A DNA stretch of 64,000 nucleotides from an uncultured Myxococcales bacterium. Its GTDB lineage: Bacteria; Myxococcota_A; Polyangia; Polyangiales; Polyangiaceae. Position numbers and translations under genes: made by a program. The notes beneath the pieces are model-generated. The model worked only from the letters and a program-made list of their open reading frames with translations, had not been told where the DNA came from and ran no database searches. How positions within the stretch are numbered: the stretch's first letter is position 1; each line of letters starts with the position of its first letter. The DNA lies in the NCBI GenBank assembly GCA_937949945.1, contig CALFEQ010000075.1:1-64000 (forward strand), given 5' to 3'. Positions 1-8,491 of the stretch are shown here, in pieces.

Positions 1-822
1 GAGGCCTTCCGTCGAGTGGACCGCGTCTATTGCAACCTCGACGGATTCGTCATCGGGGAGATCAACGAGACGTTCTGGGGGCTACGCCTGTTCGAGATCG
101 CCGTCGAAACGGGGATCGATCACTACGTGTGGGGGAGCCTCGACTACCTGCAGAAGAAGAGCGGGTACGCCAAGAAGTACCGATGCGGGCACTACGACGC
201 GAAAGGACGCGTCGCCGAGTTCATCCTCGCGCAGAGGCCCGCGTCGATGGCCGTGTCGGTCCTGACCTCGGGCCCGTACATGGAGATGCTCTACGACGGA
301 ATGTTCGCTCCCGTCACACTGCCTGACGGAACGCTCGTGTTCGCGCACCCGATCGGCGAGGGTCGAGTGCCCATGATCCACCTCGACGACCTCGGGAGGT
401 ACGCCCGCTGGATCTTCGATCATCGCGAGGAGGCCAACGGCATGAACCTCGAGATCGCGACCGAGCACGTCGGCTGGCGCTCGCTCGTCGCGTGCGTCGA
501 GAAGGTCACGGGCAAGAGAGCCGTCTTCAAAGACCTCGACGAGGCCGAGTACTTCGCGAGCTCCGGCATCAGCCCGACGACGCCGGCGGCGTGGGCCGCG
601 CCCGGCGCGCAGGTGCCCCGAGGCCAAACGTTCTGGGAGAACTTCTCCGGTTGGTGGTCGGCGTGGCGCGACGACGTCGTCACACGCGACTACGCGTTGC
701 TCGATCGCATCCTCCCGGATCGCGTGCGGACCCTGGAGGAGTGGATGAGAAAGACCGGGTACGACGGCAAGTACCGGCCCGTCCTCAAAGACCGAGAAGA
801 CTTGCGGGCGGCAGGCTCCTGA
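1..822 (+). CDS. NmrA-like NAD(P)-binding protein, 5' end outside window
   Basis: C-terminal 273 residues of an NmrA/HSCARG-type protein, an atypical short-chain dehydrogenase that binds NAD(P) and often acts as a redox sensor or reductase. The frame is open from the first base, so the Rossmann N-terminus with its glycine motif lies to the left; the GTG at 16 is probably internal. Family features seen are the DGFVIGE...ETFWG segment, then HYVWGSLDY, KYRCGHYDAKGRV, and the substrate-lobe segment with a P(M)IHLDDLGRYA core. The next gene starts 48 bases downstream on the same strand. The assignment is by remembered family pattern; the substrate cannot be told. Confidence 0.8.
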   Translation, partial: EAFRRVDRVYCNLDGFVIGEINETFWGLRLFEIAVETGIDHYVWGSLDYLQKKSGYAKKYRCGHYDAKGRVAEFILAQRPASMAVSVLTSGPYMEMLYDGMFAPVTLPDGTLVFAHPIGEGRVPMIHLDDLGRYARWIFDHREEANGMNLEIATEHVGWRSLVACVEKVTGKRAVFKDLDEAEYFASSGISPTTPAAWAAPGAQVPRGQTFWENFSGWWSAWRDDVVTRDYALLDRILPDRVRTLEEWMRKTGYDGKYRPVLKDREDLRAAGS

Positions 823-870
823 GCCAGCTCTGGTCCGAACGCGAGCTCGAACAAGGAGCCACGGCCCACG

Positions 871-1530
871 ATGCCCCGAAACATCCGCTTCCTCTTCGAC
901 TACGTCTCGCCCTACGCCTATCTCGCTTCGACGCAGATCCGTGCGCTGGCCGCCCGGCGAGGGGTCGAGGTCGAGGCCGTGCCTGTGCTCTTCGCGGCGA
1001 TGCTGGCTTCCACGGGGTCGCGCGGTCCCGCCGAGATCCCCGTGCGGCGCGAGTACATGATCCACGACGTGACGCGGCTCGCACGCGCGCTGAACGTCGA
1101 GATCGCGCCTCCGGCGACGCACCCCTTCAACTCGCTCGTCGCGCTCAGGGTGACCCACGCCGTGGAAGGAGAGGAGCGCTGGCGGCTCGTCCACGCGATC
1201 TTCCGCGCTGCGTGGGTAGAGGCGCGGCGCGTGGACGAGCCGGACGTCGTCGCGGCGATCGCCGTCGAGGCGGGGCTCGACGGCGCGGCCCTCGTGGAGC
1301 GCGCCGGACAGGACGAGCTGAAGGCCAAGCTCCGGTCGGCGACCGACGAGGCCATCGGACAGGGCGCGTTCGGCGTGCCGACGATGCTCGTCGACGACCA
1401 GCTCTTCTGGGGCGTCGACTCGCTTCACTTGCTGGAGCGCCATCTCGCGGGCGAAGACGTCCCGGACCGAGCCGAGCTCGCGCGCTGGCGCGCCGTCGAG
1501 CCATCGACGATCCGGCGCATGGGCCGGTAG
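871..1530 (+). CDS. 2-hydroxychromene-2-carboxylate isomerase family (DsbA-like thioredoxin fold)
   Basis: 219-residue protein of the HCCA isomerase/kappa-class GST family, glutathione-dependent enzymes with a DsbA fold. The N-terminus has the family pattern FLFDYVSPYAYLA, where the Ser replaces the active cysteine of DsbA; the middle holds the all-alpha insertion (HPFNSLVALRVTHAV) and the C-terminal half has the cis-proline segment FGVPTMLVDDQLFWG and then the DSLHLLE helix. Length is normal for the family. In aromatic degradation this enzyme isomerises hydroxychromene carboxylate, but no aromatic catabolic genes lie nearby, so the real substrate is unknown. Cytoplasmic. Confidence 0.85.
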   Translation: MPRNIRFLFDYVSPYAYLASTQIRALAARRGVEVEAVPVLFAAMLASTGSRGPAEIPVRREYMIHDVTRLARALNVEIAPPATHPFNSLVALRVTHAVEGEERWRLVHAIFRAAWVEARRVDEPDVVAAIAVEAGLDGAALVERAGQDELKAKLRSATDEAIGQGAFGVPTMLVDDQLFWGVDSLHLLERHLAGEDVPDRAELARWRAVEPSTIRRMGR

Positions 1531-1602
1531 CCGTCCCACCGGAGGACGTCGAAACCACTCGTCCGACTCCCGAGGCTGCCGGTGTATCGTGGTACGGCAG
1601 CG

Positions 1603-2364
1603 ATGATCGCCGACGAGCTCACGAGCGACGCCGTGACCGCATCTTTCCGGTTGCTCCAGCGGCGGCGTGGGCACCGCTTCTCGGTCGATGACCTCGCGAC
1701 GGCGTGGGAAGCCGTGCGCGCCGCGCCCGACGCGGAGAGCTTCCTCGATCTCGGCTGCGGAATCGGCTCGGTCCTCTTGATGGTGGCGTGGCGACTGCCC
1801 GCCGCGCGCGGCTTCGGGATCGAGGCGCAGGACGTCAGCTTCGAGCTGGCGAAGCGGAACGTTCATGAAAACGGGCTCGCCGGACGCGTGACGCTCATCC
1901 ATGGCGACCTCCGCGAGGTGACGCGCGATTGGCCGCACGGGTCGTGCACGCTCGTCACGGGCACCCCGCCGTATCTCCCGCTGGGCACGGCTTCGCCGTC
2001 GCCGGATCCGCAGCGCGCCGCGGCGCGCCTCGAGCTTCGCGGCGGAGTCGAGGACTACCTCGCCGCGGCGGCGCGCGTGCTCTCGCCCGAAGGCGTCGTC
2101 GTCGTGTGCGCCGACGGCCGCCACCCGGAGCGCGTGCTTCGGGGCGCGGCGGCCGCGGACCTCGTGCCCGTGCGGCGCGTCGACGTCGTTCCGAGGGCCG
2201 GGAGATCGACGCTCTTCTCCGTCTGGACGTGTGCGCGCACTTCACGCGGAGCGCTCGATCACGTCGAGGTCGTCATGCGCGACGAGCGAGGGGAACGCAC
2301 CGAAGCGAGTCGCGCGATGAGGGCGACCTTCGGTCTCGCTACGGGACCTCGTACTGGACGCTGA
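1603..2364 (+). CDS. SAM-dependent methyltransferase, TrmN6/HemK-like
   Basis: 253-residue class I methyltransferase. Motif I reads LDLGCGIGSVLLM (about residues 43-55), an acidic strand end follows (GIEAQD), and the catalytic loop reads TGTPPY in place of the (N/D)PPY motif of N6-adenine and protein-glutamine methyltransferases. Opening with a short helix and a FSVDDLATA segment, it resembles tRNA1(Val) adenine-37 N6-methyltransferase (TrmN6). The Asn before PPY is replaced by Thr, so amide or amine methylation is not certain. The ATG is preferred to a GTG 21 bases upstream because homology begins at it. Its last 26 bases overlap the end of a minus-strand gene remnant. Confidence 0.7.
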   Translation: MIADELTSDAVTASFRLLQRRRGHRFSVDDLATAWEAVRAAPDAESFLDLGCGIGSVLLMVAWRLPAARGFGIEAQDVSFELAKRNVHENGLAGRVTLIHGDLREVTRDWPHGSCTLVTGTPPYLPLGTASPSPDPQRAAARLELRGGVEDYLAAAARVLSPEGVVVVCADGRHPERVLRGAAAADLVPVRRVDVVPRAGRSTLFSVWTCARTSRGALDHVEVVMRDERGERTEASRAMRATFGLATGPRTGR

Positions 2365-2577
2365 GCCTCGGCCGGTTCTGGCTGCTTTCGTGTTCCATGG
2401 AATAGAGGAAGACGCGATCGAACGAATTGTCGCCGTCGGTCTTCTTCTCGAGTCGAACGCGGAGCTTCGCACCGGGCAGCGGGCTCATCGAGACGGTGCT
2501 CACGAGTCGTCCCGATCCGATCACGAAGGAGACCCAGGCGCGGTTCGAGTTCACGTCGAGCCGCCCGGGCACGTCGA
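2339..2577 (-). pseudogene. 3' remnant of a minus-strand gene (beta-rich protein)
   Basis: About 78 codons on the minus strand end in a proper TAG stop and read very like protein: a segment with LRVRLEKKTDGDNSFDRVF followed by NRPRLSVQYEVP. Third positions are almost all G or C, as in real genes here. Upstream the frame stays open but drifts into arginine-rich antisense translation, with no plausible start. I read this as the surviving 3' end of a truncated gene of unknown function. It lies opposite the remnant on the plus strand and overlaps the 3' end of the methyltransferase. Confidence 0.4.
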
Positions 2578-2974
2578 CACGAAGGCCCCCGTCGTCACCA
2601 TCCTCTCCGGTCCGAGCGGGGCGACGAACGACATCGCGGGGGCTTTCACCTTCTCCGTGAGCGAGGCCACGACGAACCAGTGCCGCATCGGCAACGGCTC
2701 GTTCTCCGCCTGCGCGACGTCCTTCGCCTACGGGTCGCTCGGTGACGGTACGTTCACCTTCGAGGTCCGGGCCGTCGACGCAGCCGGGAACGTCGGCACG
2801 GTGAGTCGCTCCTATCCGAACTCCCCCGTCCGGGGGTTCGCTTCGTGCGAGACGGTACTCACGTTCACGGCGCCCACCACGGTGGGGAACTGCATCTTCG
2901 CGGTGACCGCGACCGACCCCGCCGGCAACTCGGCAACCGCGACGAAGCAGTTCTCCACGTACATGCTGTACTGA
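2480..2974 (+). pseudogene. Ig-like repeat protein remnant (frameshifted)
   Basis: From about 2575 one frame encodes a bacterial Ig-like repeat of the type found in adhesins: APVVTILSGPSG, then a TFSVSEA strand, QCRIGNGSFSAC, and FEVRAVDAAGN. A second, shortened repeat ending FAVTATDPAGN follows, then a stop. A different frame between about 2490 and 2570 encodes what looks like the start of an earlier repeat (PDPITKETQARFEFTSS), so the gene seems to have lost an internal piece and shifted frame. No signal peptide or anchor remains. Probably the 3' part of a decayed secreted protein. Confidence 0.45.
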
Positions 2975-3291
2975 GGCAGTCGCAGCGAGAGCCGACGAAA
3001 AGAAAAGCGCCGCAGCGGGCTCGGGGGGGAAGCCTCGCCGTCGGCGCGACCTCACTCGATGCGTGTGCCGTGCCATCACGCAAGCCCGCGAGATCCCGTG
3101 GAGGCACGCGCCACGGTCGTGCATCGGTGAACGATCGGCCGAACAGGATTGCAACGCGCGGGCGCCGACACCGTGTATGACGGGCCACCGGCATCTGACA
3201 CATCGATCAGAGGTCCGACGGCGCCGAGCGCGCTCGAGGCTCGGATTTCTGGCGTGAGGCCCTCGGTACATCCATTGCTGAGCTCGCGACC
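2975..3291 (+). other. Intergenic, no gene seen
   Basis: About 317 bases between the Ig-like remnant and the VWA lipoprotein. No frame has convincing codon usage, and I see no strong hairpin. It should carry the promoter of the VWA gene, but I could not pick a clear -35/-10 pair. Confidence 0.5.
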
Positions 3292-4692
3292 ATGACGTTT
3301 GCTTCACTACTTGAACTTCCTTCCCGCGCCGCCGCGGCGGTCGTCCTCGCCTCCGTGCTCTCGGTCGCCGGCTGCGCTGACTCCAGCGACGCATCGTCTT
3401 CGGGCCATTCGAGCTCGGGCTCGGGCGACATCGAGGCAGTGGACAGGGCCTGCCACGCCTACGAGCCCGGCGAGCGCGGCGGCGGTGCGGACTTCAGCTC
3501 GTTCCTCACGCGCGAGCAGCTCGAGGACCTCGACCTCCGCATCCAGTATCCGGACGCGCCGATCGCGGCGATCGACGCGTACTCCGTCTACGTCCCGCAG
3601 GCGCAGCTCCTCCGCACGACATTCACCGGGCTCGTGAAGGTGAATCGGACGGAGCCTTCGACCGCTCTCCGCTTCAACGACTTCCCGCTGAAGGGGCTCG
3701 GCGCCTCGAGCTTCGCGGTCACCATGGACTCGGCCGCGGTGACGCCGTCGCGTGTGACGTGCACCGGCGAGGGACAGACGCCGATCAGCGTCGTGTTCCT
3801 CGTCGACGTGACCGGATCGATGAGCCCCGTCATCGCGGCGGTCCGCGACTCGCTCCTCGACTTCGTCCAGAGCGCGACGAGCCTGGGGCTCGACGGCAAG
3901 ATCGGGGTCGTCACGTTCCAGGACGCCGTCGGCGTGAACATTCCTTTCGAGGACTGCAGCGGCGTGAGCGGCCCGATCCCCGAGCGCTCTCCGTTCTTCC
4001 CGCCCGTCAGCTTGAAGGACGCCGCCGGTGTCGCGCGCCTGCGAGACTTCATCGCGAAGCTGCACGCCGACGACGGGGGCGACGCTCCGGAGAACCTCGC
4101 CGCTGCCATCGACTTCGCGGCCAACAACGTCATCGGCAAGACCAAGGACGGCCGGCCGAACGTGATCGGCGACGGGATCGAGGACCCGCCGTACACGTCC
4201 GCGTGGCCGGCGCACGAGCTCGACGGGCTCACCGTGCTCATCCCGATCACGGACTCGACCTTCCACGAGAGCGGCTCGCGCTCCTCGTACCTCCGCGCCC
4301 CGTGGCGCCCGCGGCCGATCGACGAGATCGTCACGGCCCTCGGGAACAAGATCGTCTCCACGATCGACCCGGCGCTCGTCGACGCCGCGCAGGGACCCGG
4401 TCCGCTGCCCGAGGAGGTCGACGCCGACTTCTGGGCGCAGGCGACGGGCGGCTTCGGCGTGGACCGTCATCGCACGAACGTCTTCGGTCTGCCCCAGACG
4501 TTCTCGTTGTTCGACCTCGAGCTGCTCGTCCTCGGGCGCGGGCTCCTCGAGATCCCGCTCGCCCCCGCGCTCGCGGCGACCTGCGTCCTCGAGATGCCGG
4601 CCACCTCGGCGCCGAGCGAGGTCGTCGTCGACGTGACGCACCCCGAGGGCAGCGTCCGCTACGTGATGAAGCCCACGATCGCGACACACTGA
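3292..4692 (+). CDS. VWA-domain lipoprotein
   Basis: 466-residue exported lipoprotein. A hydrophobic signal ends in LSVAGC (lipobox, Cys about residue 28), followed by a Ser/Gly-rich tether. After a beta-rich N-terminal domain there is a von Willebrand A domain with MIDAS signature DVTGSMS (Asp172 onward); the fold continues with KIGVVTFQDAV and DAPENLAAAIDFA. Bacterial VWA domains bind a divalent metal and mediate protein contacts, so a surface adhesion or assembly role is likely but unproven. It converges with the next gene, the two stops being only two bases apart. Confidence 0.85.
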   Translation: MTFASLLELPSRAAAAVVLASVLSVAGCADSSDASSSGHSSSGSGDIEAVDRACHAYEPGERGGGADFSSFLTREQLEDLDLRIQYPDAPIAAIDAYSVYVPQAQLLRTTFTGLVKVNRTEPSTALRFNDFPLKGLGASSFAVTMDSAAVTPSRVTCTGEGQTPISVVFLVDVTGSMSPVIAAVRDSLLDFVQSATSLGLDGKIGVVTFQDAVGVNIPFEDCSGVSGPIPERSPFFPPVSLKDAAGVARLRDFIAKLHADDGGDAPENLAAAIDFAANNVIGKTKDGRPNVIGDGIEDPPYTSAWPAHELDGLTVLIPITDSTFHESGSRSSYLRAPWRPRPIDEIVTALGNKIVSTIDPALVDAAQGPGPLPEEVDADFWAQATGGFGVDRHRTNVFGLPQTFSLFDLELLVLGRGLLEIPLAPALAATCVLEMPATSAPSEVVVDVTHPEGSVRYVMKPTIATH

Positions 4693-4694
4693 CC

Positions 4695-5516
4695 TCACCG
4701 CGAGCGCATCGCGACCCTCACGGCGGCGAGGAAGCACGGCGCGACGAGCACGGCGTTGAGCGTGCCGTGGACGGAGACCATGCCGCGAATGCCGGCGACG
4801 TCGATGGCCGGCGGCATCGAGAGCTCGTTCTGCCAGGCGAGCACCATCGTGAAGACGAGGCCTGCGAACGCGATGCATCCGAGCGCGAACGCGGGACGGC
4901 TCGTGGACCACACGCTTCGCAAGAACGTGAGCTGCCCGGCCGCCAGCGCGAGGGAGAGGCCGAGGACGCCGATCGGCTTCAGCCAGCGGAGCTGGTGGAT
5001 CCCGAACGCGATCGCGAGGAACGATACGAGGCACACCAGCACCGAGGCCAGGTAGACGCGCTGGCGAGGCCCGCTCTTCTGAGCGAGGATCGCCAGCGCG
5101 CCGACCACGATCCAGCCGAGCACGTTCCCGTGGAGCGCAGCGTAGTAGCTGAAGGCGGTGTCGTATCCGAGGATGCGGAGGTCGTTCGTGCCTCCGACCA
5201 GCCACACCGCTGCGATGTTGCTGAAGAGGAAAGGCACGCATGCGGCGAGCACCTCGGGGGAACGCAGTGACGTCGCGCCGTCTCGGGTCGCACGCTCTCG
5301 GAGGAAGAGCGCGAAGCTCGCGGCGCAGAAGAGGAGCCATGCCACGCCGAGGATCGGTACGTCCGCGAAGACGGCGATCGCCGTGCACGCGAGCGCACCG
5401 ACGTGCGCCCCGACGCGAAGCAGGGACGGTTCGGCGAAGAAGAAGCGATGCGTACCGAGCGGCCCCATGGCCATGGCCAGGAGCAAGAGAACGCGGAGCA
5501 GGCCGAGCTCGGACAT
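4695..5516 (-). CDS. YndJ-like polytopic membrane protein
   Basis: 273-residue inner-membrane protein with about eight or nine hydrophobic helices. It resembles the YndJ-like family by its pattern of short helices and two conserved-looking polar sites, a HGNVLGW segment in the middle and SVHGTLNAV near the C-terminus. I start it at MSELGLL; a GTG 21 bases upstream is possible. The biochemical function of this family is unknown. The family call is from pattern memory and moderate; that it is an integral membrane protein is certain. Confidence 0.75.
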   Translation of the reverse strand: MSELGLLRVLLLLAMAMGPLGTHRFFFAEPSLLRVGAHVGALACTAIAVFADVPILGVAWLLFCAASFALFLRERATRDGATSLRSPEVLAACVPFLFSNIAAVWLVGGTNDLRILGYDTAFSYYAALHGNVLGWIVVGALAILAQKSGPRQRVYLASVLVCLVSFLAIAFGIHQLRWLKPIGVLGLSLALAAGQLTFLRSVWSTSRPAFALGCIAFAGLVFTMVLAWQNELSMPPAIDVAGIRGMVSVHGTLNAVLVAPCFLAAVRVAMRSR

Positions 5517-5609
5517 CGCGCGAGCACCTCTTGCCAAGGATAGTGAAAAGAAGGAAGGGAGCGGGAGGGCTGCGCATTCGGATTCGGCTCAGCCCGCACG
5601 CTCGAGAGC

Positions 5610-5780
5610 TCAGCAGCCGCAGGTCCCGAGCTGACACGTCTCGAGCGCGAAGCCGCCGACCGCGATCTTCGGCGTCGGAGCAGGGACCAAGAACCCGCAC
5701 GTCCTCGGCGACAACACGGTCGACGGTCCGTAGCCGTTCCTGACGAACAACCCGCCTGCGATCGTGACCGCGACGAACAA
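5610..5780 (-). CDS. Small exported Cys-containing protein (56 aa), start uncertain
   Basis: A short minus-strand gene with G/C at nearly every third position and a natural protein sequence: a hydrophobic start (FVAVTIAGGLF), NGYGPSTVLSPRTCGFLVPA, and a C-terminus ending ETCQLGTCGC. The frame is open from 5819, so no ATG is available; the TTG at 5780 is the best start in frame. A more natural start, MKSRKTTRG at 5823, lies in another frame, so either a one-base error or mutation has split the gene or a TTG start is used. Function unknown; possibly a precursor peptide or a small secreted protein. Confidence 0.4.
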   Translation of the reverse strand: MFVAVTIAGGLFVRNGYGPSTVLSPRTCGFLVPAPTPKIAVGGFALETCQLGTCGC

Positions 5781-5821
5781 ACCTGCAAGGGACGGTTCCC
5801 CGCGTCGTCTTCCGAGACTTC

Positions 5822-6070
5822 ATGGGAGCAGCCATCGACGAGGACTACCGGCGCCTCGAGTGGTGGACGGACAGGGCGACGCGTACGCCCGGTGATCCGA
5901 AGCCGGTCGTGACGTATCCCGCAGGCGCATTCGTCGTCCACGAGGGGGTCCTCTACGAAGCGCTCGTCGAGAACGCAGAGAAGCGCCCGAACGAGCATCC
6001 CGACGTCTGGAAGGCGCTGCCTGCTCCGTCCGACGACGTCCGCCTCGCAGCCGGCTCGCCACATTCCGGC
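5822..6070 (+). pseudogene. Carbohydrate-binding (CBM5/12-like) module remnant
   Basis: About 80 codons resemble a small chitin/cellulose-binding module: aromatic EWW, then YPAGAFVVHEGVLYEALV and HPDVWKAL, the usual pattern in which a substrate-exposed Trp ends the module. After a natural-looking end (DDVRLAAGSPHSGLGI) the frame has no stop and becomes arginine-rich nonsense that overlaps the next gene in another frame. I therefore read it as a gene fragment that lost its stop, perhaps from a phage-tail or chitinase-like protein. Its ATG sits back to back with the ATG of the small minus-strand frame at 5823. Confidence 0.4.
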
Positions 6071-6173
6071 CTGGGCATCCGCTGGCCGCCGCCGAACTCG
6101 CGCTCGCCGAGCCGCGCCTCGGCCGACGCGCGACGAGCGCCGCACGGCCGATTCGTTACGGTACGCTGCGCGG

Positions 6174-7160
6174 ATGGCACCTCCGATACCGAAGCTTCCG
6201 CCCGGGGCCGCCTTGACGGTTTTCATGACGGCGATGGGAAACGCTCACGCCGTGCCCGTCCTCGTGAGGCTGGGCGTGTTCGACCGTCTCGCGGAGCGGC
6301 CGCGGAGCGTCGAAGAGCTCGCGGAGGCGACCGGCACCGACGCGGCGGCGCTCGCGCGCGTGATGGCGCTGTGCAGGTGTCTGAACCTCGTGTCCGAGTC
6401 GGGAGGGACGCTCCGACTCACCGAGCTCGGGGGGATGCTCGTTCGTGGCGGCGACGCGCCGAGCTTCGGCGACGGAGCCGCTCTGCGAGGCGCGCCGGCG
6501 TACCACGAGCGCTGGGCGAGCCTGGAGTCGGTGCTCCGCGGCGGTCCGCGCAGCGCAGCGGACGTCGACCTCTACGCGCTCGAACGTGCGCGCGTCGCCG
6601 AGGCGCATCGCGCGGCGCTGGCGGACTACGCGGCGGGCTTCGGTCGCTCCGAGCGGTACGTCGACGTCGAGAGCGGCGATCCCGGGTTCCTCGCCGCGAT
6701 CCTGAAGATGTCGGGTCGCTCGGAGGGGGTCTACGTCGGGAAGGCCGACGAGCTCGCGCGCGCGAAGGCGGTCCTCTCGGCCGCCGGCGTCGCGCATCGA
6801 TGCGAGCTCGTGCTCCCCGAGGCCGAGCTGCCTGCCGGCGACGCGTACTTGCTCTCGCATCGGCTCGAGGCGCTCGGCGACGACGATGCGGTCGCGCTCC
6901 TCTCCCGAGCTCGGCGTGCGATGAATCGGCACGGCCGCGTGCTCGTCATCGGCCACGTTCTGCAGGGAGCGCACGGTCGATTGGAGCCGCTCGGCGCGAT
7001 GATCGATCTCGAGATGCTCCTCCTCACTCCGGCCGGAAAGGTGCGGAGCGACGAGGAGCTCCGCGTGTTGTGCGAGCGTGCGTCGCTCGAGCCGAGACGC
7101 ACGATCCTCGCAGGGCAGGCGACGCGCGTCGTCGAGGCGGCCGCGGCCCCGCTCGGGTGA
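6174..7160 (+). CDS. O-methyltransferase-like protein (dimerisation winged helix plus SAM fold)
   Basis: 328 residues with the layout of small-molecule O-methyltransferases (acetylserotonin/hydroxyneurocosporene type). An N-terminal winged-helix dimerisation domain (VPVLVRLGVFDRLAERPRSV, then TGTDAAALARVMA) is followed by a Rossmann domain. Motif I, normally VDVGGGxG, reads VDVESGDPG, and the linking segment where GDFF is usual is unusual too. The later strand VLVIGHVL and MLLLTPAGKVRSDEEL match the family. The altered glycine loop makes SAM binding doubtful; it could be a divergent enzyme or a non-catalytic relative. The next gene starts 22 bases on. Confidence 0.7.
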   Translation: MAPPIPKLPPGAALTVFMTAMGNAHAVPVLVRLGVFDRLAERPRSVEELAEATGTDAAALARVMALCRCLNLVSESGGTLRLTELGGMLVRGGDAPSFGDGAALRGAPAYHERWASLESVLRGGPRSAADVDLYALERARVAEAHRAALADYAAGFGRSERYVDVESGDPGFLAAILKMSGRSEGVYVGKADELARAKAVLSAAGVAHRCELVLPEAELPAGDAYLLSHRLEALGDDDAVALLSRARRAMNRHGRVLVIGHVLQGAHGRLEPLGAMIDLEMLLLTPAGKVRSDEELRVLCERASLEPRRTILAGQATRVVEAAAAPLG

Positions 7161-7182
7161 ACGGAGCACGAAAGGACGAAGC

Positions 7183-7974
7183 GTGAACCCCGACGGCGAC
7201 GCGATGCTGCTGCTCCGGGAGATCGCGCGCTATCCGGACGATCTCGTGCTGCGTGAGATGTGGGCCGGGCTCGTGGAACGTCGCGGCGATCATGCACGTG
7301 CACGTCTCGTGCGCGAGCAGCTCGCGCGCCGCGCGGAGCAGGCCTCGACGCCGGAGTACCGAGCCTTCGTGAGCGCCGTCGAGAAGGAGCTGCTGGCGGC
7401 GCACCCGGAGTGGAGCGAGGAGCTGGCCGGGCTCGGGGTCTCCAGAGCGACGCTGTCCGGCGGGTTCGTGGAGAGCATCGTGATCGACGCGGCGACGATG
7501 CTCGCGAACGGCTCGGAGATCCTCGATCGCGCACCGATCCGGCGCGTCCGGCTCACCGGCGACGTCGCGCTCGTGCCGCGGATCGTTCGCGAGGGCCTGC
7601 TCGCGCGCGTCTGCTGGCTCGACCTCACGGGCCTCCGGGTCGACGCCGAGCTGCTCGCGAGCCTCGCGACGGCGAGCGAGCTCCGCGCGCTCGGCCTCGC
7701 GGCCTCACACGTCACCGACGCGCTCGTCGAGACCATTTGGGCTTCTTTCCCGCGCCTCCTCGTCTGCGAGCTCGAACGCAACCCGTGCTCCGATCTCGTC
7801 ACGCAGGAGCTCTCGTGGCAGGAGTCGTCCAGGTACGAGTGGGTCCCGACCGAGCGTGCCTGCGCGCTCGAGGCGAAGTACGGTAGGCGATCCTGGATCT
7901 ACGGCTCGAGCTGGCCGGGGAGCGATCGGGTCGATCTCGAGCAGCTCCTCGCGCAGATCGCGAACGGCTGGTGA
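7183..7974 (+). CDS. TIGR02996 (repeat-companion) domain protein
   Basis: 263-residue cytoplasmic protein. The N-terminus has the TIGR02996 pattern: LLREIARYPDDLVLREMWAG, then ERRGDHARARLVREQL, a short module often found in Myxococcota and Planctomycetes ahead of leucine-rich repeats. The middle has irregular leucine-rich repeats (VCWLDLTGLRVDAELLASL, LRALGLAASHVTDALVETI). It starts with GTG, preceded by GGACGAAGC. Likely a protein-interaction scaffold; no enzymatic motif is visible. Probably cotranscribed with the methyltransferase-like gene upstream. Confidence 0.7.
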   Translation: MNPDGDAMLLLREIARYPDDLVLREMWAGLVERRGDHARARLVREQLARRAEQASTPEYRAFVSAVEKELLAAHPEWSEELAGLGVSRATLSGGFVESIVIDAATMLANGSEILDRAPIRRVRLTGDVALVPRIVREGLLARVCWLDLTGLRVDAELLASLATASELRALGLAASHVTDALVETIWASFPRLLVCELERNPCSDLVTQELSWQESSRYEWVPTERACALEAKYGRRSWIYGSSWPGSDRVDLEQLLAQIANGW

Positions 7975-8048
7975 CCGCGACGGCTGCACTTGCAGCTGCC
8001 CGAGCGCTTCGAGCTGCAGGCGGCTGCTCGCCCTCGGCGATCGCATAG

Positions 8049-8318
8049 CTCTCGCCGCGGCTCGAGGCCGGAACGGCGCCCACCATCACGGTGCGCCAGC
8101 TCCTCACGCACACGAGCGGGCTCGGCTACGCGTTCACGGAGGCGGAGGACGGCCCGTACCATCGCAACGTGCTCGCCGTACGAAAGGACGGCACGCCATC
8201 GGCCCCCGAATCGATCGCGAAGTTGGCGGGCACGGCGCGTGGCCTCGCTGCCGATGACGACGGCGTCTACTGGACCGACATCAACGGCGGCACCGTCCGC
8301 GCCGCGCTGAGGCGCTGA
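8049..8318 (+). pseudogene. Chimeric remnant: serine beta-lactamase-like piece joined to a propeller tail
   Basis: The frame opens just after a stop at 8046 and first encodes LEAGTAPTITVRQLLTHTSG followed by LGYAF, which is the conserved segment of class C beta-lactamase/esterase-like serine hydrolases. Within a few codons it changes to the end of a six-bladed propeller lipoprotein (NVLAVRKDGT, GLAADDDGVYWTDINGGTV) and stops. The two pieces belong to unrelated families, so this is a deletion junction between two former genes rather than one working protein. No signal, start or catalytic Ser-x-x-Lys is present. Confidence 0.5.
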
Positions 8319-8491
8319 ATCACGTCGCCCGCAAGTAGATCACCCTGGGCGGTGGACGCCTCAGGATCGCCGTTCGTCCAATCTCGCGAGTCCGGTTTCT
8401 CCGCGGTGCCGAGGGGTGGGGTACGGATCATCCCAGGGCGAATTTCGACTTTCGCTAGACGACGAGTTGCCGACGCTCCGCGTGGAGCTAC

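Noticed and set aside
3307..5835. An 842-codon minus-strand open frame
   Set aside because: Antisense to the VWA gene and out of frame with the YndJ-like gene; the real genes in the same space have clear motifs.
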